Part shown: positions 24,621 to 32,910 of the stretch, piece by piece
How positions within the stretch are numbered: position 1 is the stretch's first letter
How the letters are laid out: every line of letters begins with the position of its first letter
DNA from: Nocardia brasiliensis NBRC 14402
GTDB taxonomy: Bacteria > Actinomycetota > Actinomycetes > Mycobacteriales > Mycobacteriaceae
DNA: 64,000 nucleotides
Direction of reading: 5' to 3'
NCBI RefSeq assembly: GCF_000308475.2
Contig: NZ_BAFT02000038.1
Coordinates: 124,001 to 188,000 of the forward strand
Translations under genes and position numbers: made by a program
The notes under the pieces: model-generated
Database searches by the model: none
What the model was told of the DNA's origin: nothing
Seen by the model: only the letters and a program-made list of their open reading frames with translations

Positions 24621-25427
24621 ATGGCACCATGGGGTGTGCCCCAACACCGCCAGATCCCGTGGTTCGGCTACGACGACATCCAGGGTCGCTGGGCGCTCGT
24701 GCACGGCGAGGGCATCGCACCGCATTCGCACGCGCAGGGTCAGCTGTTGTACGCGGCCAGCGGGGTGCTGGCCACCACCACCGTGGGTGGCACCTGGGTC
24801 TCGCCCGCGAACCGGATCTCCTGGACCCCACCGCATTTCGAGCACTATCACCGCGCCTACGGCGACACCGAGATCAGCATCCTCGAGGTGCCCGCAGCAT
24901 TGTGTGCCGCGCTCCCCGCGCATCCGGGCGTATTCGCGGTGTCCGGGCTGCTGCGCGAGGCGGTGTTGAAGCTCACCGGCGGCAGCACGCTGCGGCCGGC
25001 GGTCGCGGACCGGCTGCTGCGGGTGATCGTCGACGAGTTGACCGAACGGCCCGAGCAGGCACTGCATTTGCCCGAACCGGTCGACGACCGGCTACGCGCG
25101 GTGACCGACCGGCTGCACGCCGACCCGGCCTCCCCGGCCACGCTCGGGGAACTGGGCCGAGCCGTGGGCGCGAGCGAGCGAACCCTCAGCCGCCTGTTCC
25201 GGACCGAGCTGGGCATGAGCTTCAACCAGTGGCGCACGCTGCTGCGCGTGCAGCACGCCCTGGTGCATCTCGCGCACGGCCACTCGGTCACCGAGATCGC
25301 GCTCCGCTGCGGCTGGTCCAACCCCACCAGCTTCATCGAGGCCTTCACCGCCCTCATCGGCCAGACCCCGGGCCGTTATCAGGCCGATCTGCGGCGCCCG
25401 CGGGAGAACAGCGGGCAAACGCTCTAG
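24621..25427 (+). CDS. AraC-family transcriptional regulator
   Basis: The roughly 268-residue protein has an N-terminal cupin (HSHAQGQLLYAASGVLATTT, WTPPHFEHYHRAYG) and a C-terminal double helix-turn-helix: LGELGRAVGASERTLSRLFR and VTEIALRCGWSNPTSFIEAF, then IGQTPGRYQ. It probably senses a small molecule and controls the divergent SnoaL-like gene. The start is uncertain: ATG 24621 or GTG 24636 fits the cupin, while a longer frame reaches GTG 24540. There is no palindrome beyond short repeats in the gap. Confidence 0.85.
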   Translation: MAPWGVPQHRQIPWFGYDDIQGRWALVHGEGIAPHSHAQGQLLYAASGVLATTTVGGTWVSPANRISWTPPHFEHYHRAYGDTEISILEVPAALCAALPAHPGVFAVSGLLREAVLKLTGGSTLRPAVADRLLRVIVDELTERPEQALHLPEPVDDRLRAVTDRLHADPASPATLGELGRAVGASERTLSRLFRTELGMSFNQWRTLLRVQHALVHLAHGHSVTEIALRCGWSNPTSFIEAFTALIGQTPGRYQADLRRPRENSGQTL

Positions 25428-25635
25428 CCGCCTACGAGGCGGGCAGCGTAGTCGGCCATGCACGAGTCAGTCGCTATTGCGCCTGCCATTGTGAACATGG
25501 CACTGCCATGGTTGCGAGGAGGGGCCGCGCAGAGCGGTTGTACTGCTAGCTTGTAAACCGTTCGGCGACAACAAGGTTTGCTGTCGAGCCAAATCACGAT
25601 TGGCGGCGGGGAGTCGCCTTGGGAGGGAAAGAACT

Positions 25636-25896
25636 GTGTTCAAACGTATTGCCGTCGGCGCCGCGATCGCCGTCTGTACCGCCGGTCTCGGTCTCGGCAT
25701 GAGCGAGGCATCGGCAGCCCCGGTTGCCGATGGAGCGCAAAGCACCTCAATGTATTTCGCCGCCTCCTGCGCCGGCCGGGAAATCCCCGGCTACCGATGC
25801 CTGAGCTGCCCCCCGAATTCGGGCGGAGCCTGCACGTACGAGCGGATTCCGCCGAGGAAGAGTGAGCCCAAGTCCGGACGCAACGACGGCAAGTAG
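25636..25896 (+). CDS. Small secreted cysteine-containing protein
   Basis: An 86-residue precursor starts at GTG 25636 with GGGAGG about 10 bases upstream. The signal peptide is clear: FKRIAVGAAIAVCTAGLGLG followed by cleavage after EASA (near residue 27). The mature peptide has four cysteines within 24 residues (spacing C-x10-C-x2-C-x7-C), suggesting two disulfides, and a basic, hydrophilic tail. No family recognised. A role outside the cell is likely. The gene stands alone in a sparse region. Confidence 0.6.
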   Translation: MFKRIAVGAAIAVCTAGLGLGMSEASAAPVADGAQSTSMYFAASCAGREIPGYRCLSCPPNSGGACTYERIPPRKSEPKSGRNDGK

Positions 25897-27082
25897 TCCG
25901 GCTCCGGCAAGGTGCAGAGGTAGCCGCTGCGCGCGGCAATGACGCGCCTCCGTCACCTCTATGCAAACCACGGCGAGCGGGACTGCCAACCGGCGGTCCC
26001 GCTCGCAAACCAATCGTCGTTACCGTTCGCCGACCTTCGGTGACCCGGGCGTGCACGCGGTCGTATGTACCGTGCACTCGGTCACCCTCAGGCCCGTGGT
26101 CGGCGAAGAGGATGCCAGAACTGTTGTGCCGCACCGGGGTCGCTCGGTCGCGCTGGAACCGACCCGGCCGCCGCCACATGCGCGCGATGCCTGCGCCGGA
26201 TCACCGGGCAAACCGCCACCTTTCCGAGGAGCTGGACCCCGAACCTGCGAATCCTGCCCCTCGTATGCCAGTGAAGATGGTTGGGTCGCGCAGGCGCCGG
26301 GTTGGCCTCTAGTTCGACCGACTCTCGCTATCGTGGGGTGTCCTTGTTGCGCTCTGTCGACTCGGCTCCTGCGCGACGGCACGAACATCGTGTCGGGTGG
26401 CCGTGACCTCATAGGATCCTGCCGAGAGGCTCGGCACTGCCTTGTCCGTCTATCCCGCTGCGATGCAGACGAATTCGATTCGAGGACACCGAAGAGCAGC
26501 ATCAGCGACCCGATCGCGATCGTCGGCGGGGTTGCCATCCACACCGAAACCCACCATGCGGCTGCACTGGATTCGATCGGGAAGTTTTGGGCACAAGGGA
26601 ATTCACCGCCGACCAGGATGGCCAGGGTTCTTGTTGCGGTGGCTCGCATCGTGGCGGGGGTTGACTTCCCGTTGATCTTCCGGCGTAACACCCGGCCGTT
26701 TCGGACCGGACGATAGGCGGCTGAGAGCGGACGTTTGCGGGGTGGGCTGGTTCGCGTAGACATGGAAGTACGGTCACCGTCCGCGATGTGAACACCCCCT
26801 GTCCGCCGGAACCGTGACCCGGCAGCCAGCCTCGCAGGGCGAGAAAACTCACCCGATAAGCATGAATCGCTCACCACAGGCTATAGTTGATCAAGAGCGT
26901 GACAATGTCGCGCCCAGCGTCGTAGATCGCATTCGCTTCGCAACCAGCGCTTGCCGCATCCGCTCTTCTTACGGCGATCGATTTTGCCCATCGGCAATCT
27001 CGCCATTCGTGCCCCCGGCGCGGACCGCAGGTCCGCAGACGGCTCGGGCACCACCTGATGCCCGAAAGGCACTGCAACACCT
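25897..27082. other. Gene-poor 1.2-kb region
   Basis: No convincing gene. A minus-strand frame starting at ATG 26763 reads TRTLAILVGGEFPCAQNF and WWVSVWMATPPTIAIGSLML, which could be two membrane segments. It then turns into Arg/Ser-rich sequence with non-coding-like codon use and no ribosome-binding site. It may be a degraded membrane-protein gene. Bases 26900-27080 form the leader of the helicase gene. The region is less GC-rich than its neighbours. Confidence 0.35.
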
Positions 27083-28483
27083 ATGACTTCTGCTGACATC
27101 TCTTTTGCCGCGCTCGGCGTGAGCGCGCCCCTGGTGAAGGCGCTGACTCGCGCCGGGATCACCGAACCTTTTCCGATCCAGACCGACACCCTGCCCGATT
27201 CGCTGGCCGGACGCGACGTGCTGGGCCGCGGCCGGACCGGCAGCGGCAAGACGCTCGCGTTCGCCATCCCGATGGTCAACCGTCTCGGCGGCGGCCTCGC
27301 CGGTAGACGCGCACCCAGCCGCCCCACCGGCCTCGTGCTGGCGCCGACTCGGGAACTGGCCACCCAGATCGCGGCCGCGCTGGAACCCCTCGCCGCGGCC
27401 TACCGGATGACCGTCACCACGATTTTCGGTGGCGTCCCCCAGAACCGGCAGGTCCGGGCGCTGCGCGCCGGCGTCGACATTGTCGTCGCCTGCCCCGGCC
27501 GGCTCGAGGATCTGATGAACCAGCGCCTGATCTCGCTGGATGCCGTCGAGGTCACCGTCATCGACGAGGCCGACCACATGGCCGACCTCGGCTTCCTTCC
27601 CGGCGTGACCCGCATCCTCGCGGCCACCCCGAACGACGGTCAGCGCCTGCTGTTCTCGGCCACCCTGGACAATGGCGTCAACAAGCTGGTCAACCGCTTC
27701 CTACCGGATGCCGAGCTGCATTCCGTCGATGAGGCGAACTCCCCGGTCGCCGCCATGACCCATCACGTTTTCGAAATCGCGAGCGTCGAAGCCAAGCGCG
27801 AGGTCGTGCACCGGCTCGCTTCGGGCTCGGGCCGGCGAATCCTGTTCATGCGCACCAAACATCAGGCTCGCAAACTGGCCAAGCAGCTGACCCTCGCCGG
27901 AATTCCGGCTGTCGACCTGCACGGCAACCTCTCGCAGGGCGCCCGCGACCGCAACCTCGCGATCTTCGCCGCCGGTGACGCCCGGGTGCTGGTGGCGACC
28001 GATGTGGCCGCGCGCGGCGTGCACGTCGACGATGTCGAGCTGGTCGTACACGTGGATCCGCCCGCCGAACACAAGGCATACCTGCACCGTTCGGGCCGTA
28101 CCGCGCGGGCCGGCAACTCCGGTGAAGTGATCACCCTGGTCCTGCCCGGCGAACGACGCGACCTGGCCGACCTCATGCGCAAGGCCAAGATCACTGTCAC
28201 CCCGCAACGAGTCACCGCCGATTCGCCCGTGGTCGCCGAGCTCGTCGGCACGATTGCCGCATTCGTCGCCCCCTCATACAGTGAGCGGGCAGCACGCGAA
28301 GACGACCGCCGCAGCAGCGGCGGACCGCGCCAGAACAGCGGCGGACCGCGCCGAAACAGCGGCGGACCGCGCCGGAGCAGTGGCGGACCGCGCCAAGGCG
28401 GCGGCCGTCGCAACGGCAGTGCGGCACAAGGGCAGTCGCGCGCCAAGCCGCGCGCTCACTCCGCGCGCCGAGCGGCCGCATAG
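27083..28483 (+). CDS. DEAD-box ATP-dependent RNA helicase with Arg/Gly-rich tail
   Basis: The 466-residue protein has the Q motif (PFPIQTDTLPDSLAGRDVLG), motif I (GRTGSGKT), Ia (APTRELA) and II (DEAD in VTVIDEADHMADLGF). It also has III (FSATL), V (ATDVAARGVHVDD) and VI (HRSGRTARAG). It unwinds RNA for ribosome assembly, decay or cold adaptation. The tail is a 21-base tandem repeat encoding SGGPR units followed by GGGRRNG, an RGG-like RNA-binding region. It is monocistronic with a long leader, as is common for cold-regulated helicases. Confidence 0.92.
   Translation: MTSADISFAALGVSAPLVKALTRAGITEPFPIQTDTLPDSLAGRDVLGRGRTGSGKTLAFAIPMVNRLGGGLAGRRAPSRPTGLVLAPTRELATQIAAALEPLAAAYRMTVTTIFGGVPQNRQVRALRAGVDIVVACPGRLEDLMNQRLISLDAVEVTVIDEADHMADLGFLPGVTRILAATPNDGQRLLFSATLDNGVNKLVNRFLPDAELHSVDEANSPVAAMTHHVFEIASVEAKREVVHRLASGSGRRILFMRTKHQARKLAKQLTLAGIPAVDLHGNLSQGARDRNLAIFAAGDARVLVATDVAARGVHVDDVELVVHVDPPAEHKAYLHRSGRTARAGNSGEVITLVLPGERRDLADLMRKAKITVTPQRVTADSPVVAELVGTIAAFVAPSYSERAAREDDRRSSGGPRQNSGGPRRNSGGPRRSSGGPRQGGGRRNGSAAQGQSRAKPRAHSARRAAA
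28313..28396 (+). repeat. Four tandem 21-bp units in helicase 3' end
   Basis: Units 28313-28333, 28334-28354, 28355-28375 and 28376-28396 each share most of the AGCGGCGGACCGCGCC core and encode (S/N)SGGPR(Q/R). The period is a multiple of three, so copy-number changes keep the frame. Expect length variation between strains. Confidence 0.85.
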
Positions 28484-28869
28484 GGCCGATTCGGCGACAA
28501 GAACGCAATGCAGCGTTCGATCCCCATCCCCGGATGAGAAGAGCGACAGCGGTATGAGCTGATAGCGAATCATGCGGAGGTTTGCCGGCAGCAGCGCGTA
28601 CCCGCCTTGGGTGCGCGCTGCTCGGCAGAAGCGTCAACCCATGTGGCGCACTCCTCGGCATTCGCATGCGTTGGGAAGTGCTGTCAGCCAACCGATTTCG
28701 ACGAATCCCCAATGCGCGCCCACCGGCATTTGCGGACATTCGCCACGTCGCGGCGGTGTCGTGGCTGACCTTCCCGACTGTGGCGGCCGGTACTGACCGA
28801 ATGAATCCCGTTGCAGGTCAATACCATCGCGTAGACGCGTCGCTCCCCGTGGAGTAGCGTCGCCCCATT
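28484..28869. other. Intergenic region without supported gene
   Basis: Bases 28484-28869 contain several short frames with no family resemblance and no ribosome-binding site. No clear terminator hairpin follows the helicase gene. I see nothing I can name. Confidence 0.4.
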
Positions 28870-29400
28870 GTGGCTTTGATCGACCCGGCAATCATCGGCG
28901 CTCTGTCTGCTGTTGTCTCCCTCGCGGGAGCGGGACTGACGTGGCGAAACGCGCGTGGGGTGAAGCTGCATGCGGGCTATGAACTGGCGCGTTCGCTATA
29001 CGGCACACTCGTGTCGGCGCAGATGTGCGAGGTCCGCGATGCGCTGGAAGCGTATCGCCGTGCGGCGCAGCGGAGTCGACGAGACGCCAAGGATATCCTG
29101 CCGAGCTACTTTGCGCTGCTGTGGTGCTTCGAAGGAATTCTCGTCGGCAGAAGAAGCCTGGTGCGGCAGTGGAAACTCAACGGCACGGGGCCCGCCGTTA
29201 CCTATCTTGACGACGCGATTCGTTGGCACCTGCGCGAGTGGGTGAAGCGGTGGCCGCAACTACGTGGGCTGATCACCGAGCACGTGAGAGACCTCGACGA
29301 CCAGCATTCACTGAGGAGCCTAATAGAGTTGGCGGTAGACGTGCTTGGGGAAGGCGCCGAGATGGAGTCTCTGCGCTCCCAACTCCCTGGTAATCAGTAG
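28870..29400 (+). CDS. Hypothetical protein with N-terminal membrane anchor
   Basis: A 176-residue protein starts at GTG 28870 with one hydrophobic segment (IIGALSAVVSLAGAGLTW, residues 7-24). A basic, helical body follows, with many Arg, Trp and His (LWCFEGILVGRRSLVRQWKL, YLDDAIRWHLREWVKRWPQL). It is anchored in the membrane with a cytoplasmic helical domain. Family not recognised. Third-codon-position GC is lower than in neighbours, hinting at recent acquisition. No clear operon partner. Confidence 0.5.
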   Translation: MALIDPAIIGALSAVVSLAGAGLTWRNARGVKLHAGYELARSLYGTLVSAQMCEVRDALEAYRRAAQRSRRDAKDILPSYFALLWCFEGILVGRRSLVRQWKLNGTGPAVTYLDDAIRWHLREWVKRWPQLRGLITEHVRDLDDQHSLRSLIELAVDVLGEGAEMESLRSQLPGNQ

Positions 29401-29572
29401 CGGTCACGTTTCGTTGGAGGCCAGACCCGCCGAGGCACGCACATCGGCATTTTCGTGCGTTCCTCTGCCCGAGATGATCTCGGCCAGTTGATCTTCAAGA
29501 ACGCCGAGCGACTCCTTCAGGCCGCGCTCCATGCGGCATGGGCAGACGTTCGTGGACGCCCATTATGGCCCG

Positions 29573-29595
29573 TACGGTCCAGAACTAGTACCGTA
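29573..29595. promoter_or_regulatory. Inverted repeat before TetR gene
   Basis: TACGGT (29573-29578) and ACCGTA (29590-29595) form an inverted repeat ending 5 bases before the TetR start codon. This is a plausible autoregulatory operator that would block transcription or translation start. Confidence 0.45.
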
Positions 29596-29600
29596 GGGGC

Positions 29601-30197
29601 ATGCCCCGCCCTCGTGAGTTCGACGAAGATCGCGTGCTCCTCGCCGTCCGTGACGAGTTCTGGAACAAGGGCTACGCGGCGACGTCGATGGACGACCTGC
29701 TGCGCGTGAGCGGGTTGGGCAAAGGCAGTCTTTACGGGGCTTTCGGGGACAAACGCAGCCTGTTCCTGCGGGTGTTGCGCGCCTACGACGATGCGAACCT
29801 GCTGCTGCTGCGCGAGCGTCTGGCCGCCGCGGCGCGAGGGATCGACCTGGTCCGCGAGTTCGTGCTCGGCTCGACCGGCGACCCGACCGGAGCAACTGCG
29901 CGCCGGGGGTGCCTGCTCGCCAACACCAACGCCGAGCTCGCCACCAGCACGCCGGACGTGGCCGCGGAGGCCCGCCGCAGCTACGACGCGATCGCCACCA
30001 TCCTCACCGCCGCGCTGGAGCGCGCCCAGCGCGAAGGCGACCTCGACCCCGACACCGACCCCGCCGAGACCGCCCGCGCGGTCCTCGTCGCCCAACTCGG
30101 CGTCATCGCGCTCGGGCGCACCGGCATGGACATCGACGTGCTCACCACGGTGGCCCGGTCCACCCTGGCGCGGTTGCTGCCCGCCCCGACGCAGTAG
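29601..30197 (+). CDS. TetR/AcrR-family transcriptional regulator
   Basis: The 198-residue protein has VLLAVRDEFWNKGYAATSMD, DLLRVSGLGKGSLYGAFGDK and RSLFLRVLRAYDD (helix-turn-helix at residues 10-55). The C-terminal domain has GCLLANTNAELATSTPDVAA, which is typical of the subgroup that represses a neighbouring SDR or quinone-reductase gene. The SDR gene at 30318 follows on the same strand, with a triple half-site operator in front. Auto-regulation plus control of the SDR is the likely arrangement. Confidence 0.87.
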   Translation: MPRPREFDEDRVLLAVRDEFWNKGYAATSMDDLLRVSGLGKGSLYGAFGDKRSLFLRVLRAYDDANLLLLRERLAAAARGIDLVREFVLGSTGDPTGATARRGCLLANTNAELATSTPDVAAEARRSYDAIATILTAALERAQREGDLDPDTDPAETARAVLVAQLGVIALGRTGMDIDVLTTVARSTLARLLPAPTQ

Positions 30198-30262
30198 CAA
30201 CACTCACCCATCAGCCTTGGCGAGTTCATTTTTCTCGCTGCCGAAGGAATCTTGACTGCCCG

Positions 30263-30302
30263 GTCCATAACAGGGAAGGTTATGGACGTAGTAGTCCATA
30301 AC
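30263..30302 (+). promoter_or_regulatory. Three 9-bp half-sites (GTCCATAAC) in SDR promoter
   Basis: GTCCATAAC occurs at 30263-30271, its exact inverse GTTATGGAC at 30279-30287, and GTCCATAAC again at 30294-30302. Sites one and two form an inverted repeat with a 7-base spacer. Sites two and three form another with a 6-base spacer. They end 15 bases before the SDR start, so a bound repressor would block expression. The TetR gene upstream is the obvious candidate. Confidence 0.65.
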
Positions 30303-30317
30303 CTGGAGGGAGGCGGC

Positions 30318-31052
30318 ATGGCCGTCTTGGCAGACAAGGTCGCTGTGATCACCGGGGCCAGCAGTGGCATCGGGTTCGCGACCGCACGCGCGTTCCGCGA
30401 CGAGGGCGCCAAGGTGTTCATCACCGGCCGCCGCAAGGACGCGCTCGACGCCGCGGTCGCCGAGCTCGGGCCCGACGTGACCGGCGCGGTCTGCGATGCT
30501 TCGGTGCCCGCGGAACTCGACGCGTTCTACGGGACCGTGCACGACCAGGCCGGGCGCATCGACGTGCTGGTCGCCAACGCCGGCGTCGGCACCGCAGCTC
30601 CGTTCGGCGAGGTGACCGAGGATCTGATCGACTCCGTATTCGCCACCAACGTCAAGGGAACGATCTTCACCCTGCAGCAAGCGCTGCCATTCCTCAGCAC
30701 GAACGCTTCGGTGATCCTGACGGGTTCGACCGCCGCGACGCGACCCAACCAGGGACTCGAAATCTACGCGGCGTCGAAGGCCGCGGTCCGCACCCTCGCC
30801 CGCGGTTGGGCACTCAGCGCGCGCACGCACGGGTTCCGGGTCAACGTCGTATCCCCAGGCGGTACACGCACCCCCGGCCTGCTCAAGCTGATCACGCCCG
30901 AGATGCTCGAGCAGGCCGAAGATGCCGTCCCCCTCGGCCGGCTCGCCGAGCCCGAGGAGGTCGCCGCGGTCACGACGTTCCTCGCCTCGGACGCGTCGAG
31001 GTACGTCAACGGTGCCGAGTTCTTCGCCGACGGCGGGTACGCGCAGGTGTGA
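30318..31052 (+). CDS. Short-chain dehydrogenase/reductase (SDR)
   Basis: The 244-residue classical SDR shows VAVITGASSGIGFATARAFR (glycine motif), NAGVG and the Ser in ILTGSTAATRPNQGLEIYAA. The Y-x3-K of YAASKAAVRTLARGW follows, and it ends with FLASDASRYVNGAEFFADGG. ATG 30318 is chosen because it follows GGAGGGAGG and because the longer in-frame extension crosses the operator half-sites. The substrate is unknown. It is probably repressed by the TetR protein encoded upstream. Confidence 0.88.
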   Translation: MAVLADKVAVITGASSGIGFATARAFRDEGAKVFITGRRKDALDAAVAELGPDVTGAVCDASVPAELDAFYGTVHDQAGRIDVLVANAGVGTAAPFGEVTEDLIDSVFATNVKGTIFTLQQALPFLSTNASVILTGSTAATRPNQGLEIYAASKAAVRTLARGWALSARTHGFRVNVVSPGGTRTPGLLKLITPEMLEQAEDAVPLGRLAEPEEVAAVTTFLASDASRYVNGAEFFADGGYAQV

Positions 31053-31236
31053 ATGCTCCTCGAGCGCTGCACGCCACGCGCCGAGCCGGGCGACAGCGGC
31101 GCCCGAGTTCGTGGATGCGCTTGTAGCGGATGCCACCGGAAACGCCGAGCAGCCACGACCGATGCCACGGATTCGTCGGGGCCGGCAGCGTTCGAGGCCC
31201 ACGCTGCACGTCGGTTCGTCGCCGCGGGCCCCGGCT

Positions 31237-31857
31237 TCAGCTGGATCCTCGACATCCGCTCACGAAGGCATCCAGGCGAGCGAAAACTATGTGCTGGGCT
31301 CGCTCCGGAGTGATGTTGCCGGTCAGGGTCAGTCCGGCGAGGCCCGTGCACAGCGCGAGGAGTTCGCGTGCAGCCTCGGCAACGTCGAGACCGGTTGCGG
31401 CCGTGCGACTCAGAAGAAGTGCGATCAGGTCGATCAGCTCGTTGTAGCCCTGGGTCACCTGCGCGGCGAGACTCGGGCGTGGCAATGCGTGTGTCTCGAA
31501 TGCCTGCATGATTCGGAACCGGCGGTGGTCGGCTGCGGTGCGCGGAATGGTCTCGGCGAGTATCGCGCGAAGCGTAGTGACCGGGTCGTCGGTGCCCGCC
31601 GCTGCGACTTGCTCCTGAACTCGCTTGCCGCCGACCTCGGCGATGCTGGTGAATGCGGCCGCCAACAGATCTTCCTTTGCGGGAAAGTAATGCTGGACTC
31701 GGCCGATGGAGACGCCGGCCTGCTGGGCGACGTTCCGGATGCTCATTCCTTCGACCCCGTCGGTGTCCACGATCGCGAACACCGCCTCCAGGATCGACTG
31801 CCGTCGCTCGTCGTGCGCGGCGCCCACACCACGCACCGCTGCGCCCTTGCCGCCCAC
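31237..31857 (-). CDS. TetR-family transcriptional regulator
   Basis: The 206-residue protein has ERRQSILEAVFAIVDTDGVE, GMSIRNVAQQAGVSIGRVQH and YFPAKEDLLAAAF (helix-turn-helix at residues 18-62). The C-terminal domain contains FETHALPRPSLAAQVTQGYN and LCTGLAGLTLTG, as in TetR_C_6/BetI-like members. It is divergent from a very small membrane-protein gene, with shared inverted repeats in the 104-base gap. The target is most simply that small gene and itself. Confidence 0.85.
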   Translation of the reverse strand: MGGKGAAVRGVGAAHDERRQSILEAVFAIVDTDGVEGMSIRNVAQQAGVSIGRVQHYFPAKEDLLAAAFTSIAEVGGKRVQEQVAAAGTDDPVTTLRAILAETIPRTAADHRRFRIMQAFETHALPRPSLAAQVTQGYNELIDLIALLLSRTAATGLDVAEAARELLALCTGLAGLTLTGNITPERAQHIVFARLDAFVSGCRGSS

Positions 31858-31880
31858 TACCCCACCTTTCCGTGTCGATT

Positions 31881-31946
31881 GTATTGGTTTGACTCTAGTG
31901 GAGGCCCGAGGCTACCCTGACATCCATCAAATCAATACGATCGTAT
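31881..31946. promoter_or_regulatory. Divergent operator region: inverted repeat plus 12-bp palindrome
   Basis: GTATTGGTTTGA (31881-31892) and TCAAATCAATAC (31927-31938) form an inverted repeat with one mismatch. The second arm runs into ATACGATCGTAT (31935-31946), a perfect 12-bp palindrome. All of it lies between the divergent TetR gene (start 31857) and the small membrane gene (start 31962). Confidence 0.55.
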
Positions 31947-31961
31947 CGATAAGGTGGAGCG

Positions 31962-32153
31962 ATGTTCGAAACACTTGGGGTACTCCTGCTCATTCAGGGC
32001 GTCGGCGGGCTGATCAACAACCTCGCCGGAGGCTCGAAGAGTTGGTTCCTACTCAACTATCTCGACCTCCCCGGGTGGGCGCGACTCACCGGCTACCTGA
32101 TCCTGAGCGCTGCCGGTGCTGTCCTCGCGCTGCGGCACAAGGCTTTCCGCTGA
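31962..32153 (+). CDS. Small membrane protein (63 aa) under TetR control
   Basis: The product has two hydrophobic segments (LGVLLLIQGVGGLINNLAGG and LTGYLILSAAGAVLALRHKA) joined by a short loop with aromatic residues. GGTGGAG lies 3-5 bases before ATG 31962. The helical hairpin and divergent TetR regulator resemble small actinobacterial membrane proteins annotated only as hypothetical. It could modulate a membrane enzyme or transporter. Real translation is supported by the ribosome-binding site and the shared operator. Confidence 0.6.
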   Translation: MFETLGVLLLIQGVGGLINNLAGGSKSWFLLNYLDLPGWARLTGYLILSAAGAVLALRHKAFR

Positions 32154-32391
32154 TCGAGCAAGTCAGGCGCCTGGTTGTACGGGGGTCGCAATGAGCGCGG
32201 CCGGCGTCCGCCCGAATGACGCGACGGCCGGCCATCTGGATCGAAGGCCGGTCTGCCTGCACGAGCTTGCGGCGGGACATGAACAGCGGGTCGAACGCGC
32301 TCAATTCGACAGATCGGTACGCCTGGCCGCATTTCTCCGCGTAGTCAGCGGCATGACAGCGCGTTTGCACGGGTGCCGCCAGGGCTTGGTG

Positions 32392-32910
32392 TCAGATGCC
32401 GAAGTGGGGGAATGCGCCGGGGGCGACGCCGTGAGTGGTGAAGTGGTCGGCCTCCACGGTGAGGAACAGGACGCGGCCCGTCGCGAGAAGCGTGGTGTCG
32501 GTGCGGAGTTCGGTGATGACGGTGTATTTCCGGCCGTCGTGGTGGTCGAGCCGCGCGGCGGCGGTGAACGGTCGGCCGATAGGCACGGGTGCGTGGTAGT
32601 CGACGTCGAGGTGGGCGGTGACGAACCGTAGGCCGCGGCTGATGAGCAGCGCGCCGGCGGTCTCGTCGACGAGTGCGGCGATGGCTCCCCCGTGGGCGAG
32701 CCCGGGCACGCCTTGATGGCGCTGGTCGAGGCAGACCTGTCCGACGATTCGATCACCGTTGCGGCGCAAGGTGATTCCCGTGGCGGCCGGGTTGCGCGGC
32801 CCGCAGACGTAGCAGTGGTCGTGATGGGGCGCGAGGGCCGCGCTGGTCTGCGGGCCGTGCGCGGGGAGGGCGGCAGTTGTCGCGGCGCTCGGGTGCTGAG
32901 GGGGGATCAT
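32392..32910 (-). CDS. PaaI-type hotdog-fold thioesterase
   Basis: The 172-residue protein has HHDHCYVCGPRNPAATGITL and GLAHGGAIAALVDETAGALL, where the HGG and the following acid are the catalytic region of PaaI-like acyl-CoA thioesterases. VTAHLDVDYHAPVPIGRPFT follows, with strands closing the hotdog. The cysteine-bearing N terminus (CYVCG) is typical of this subgroup. Its ATG overlaps the stop of the upstream MpaB-family gene (ATGA), so they are translated together. ATG 32910 gives the normal length. Confidence 0.82.
   Translation of the reverse strand: MIPPQHPSAATTAALPAHGPQTSAALAPHHDHCYVCGPRNPAATGITLRRNGDRIVGQVCLDQRHQGVPGLAHGGAIAALVDETAGALLISRGLRFVTAHLDVDYHAPVPIGRPFTAAARLDHHDGRKYTVITELRTDTTLLATGRVLFLTVEADHFTTHGVAPGAFPHFGI

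Noticed and set aside
26020..26877. A 285-codon minus-strand open frame
   Set aside because: Only a short segment looks like membrane helices. The rest is Arg/Ser/Pro-rich with non-coding-like codon use and no ribosome-binding site.
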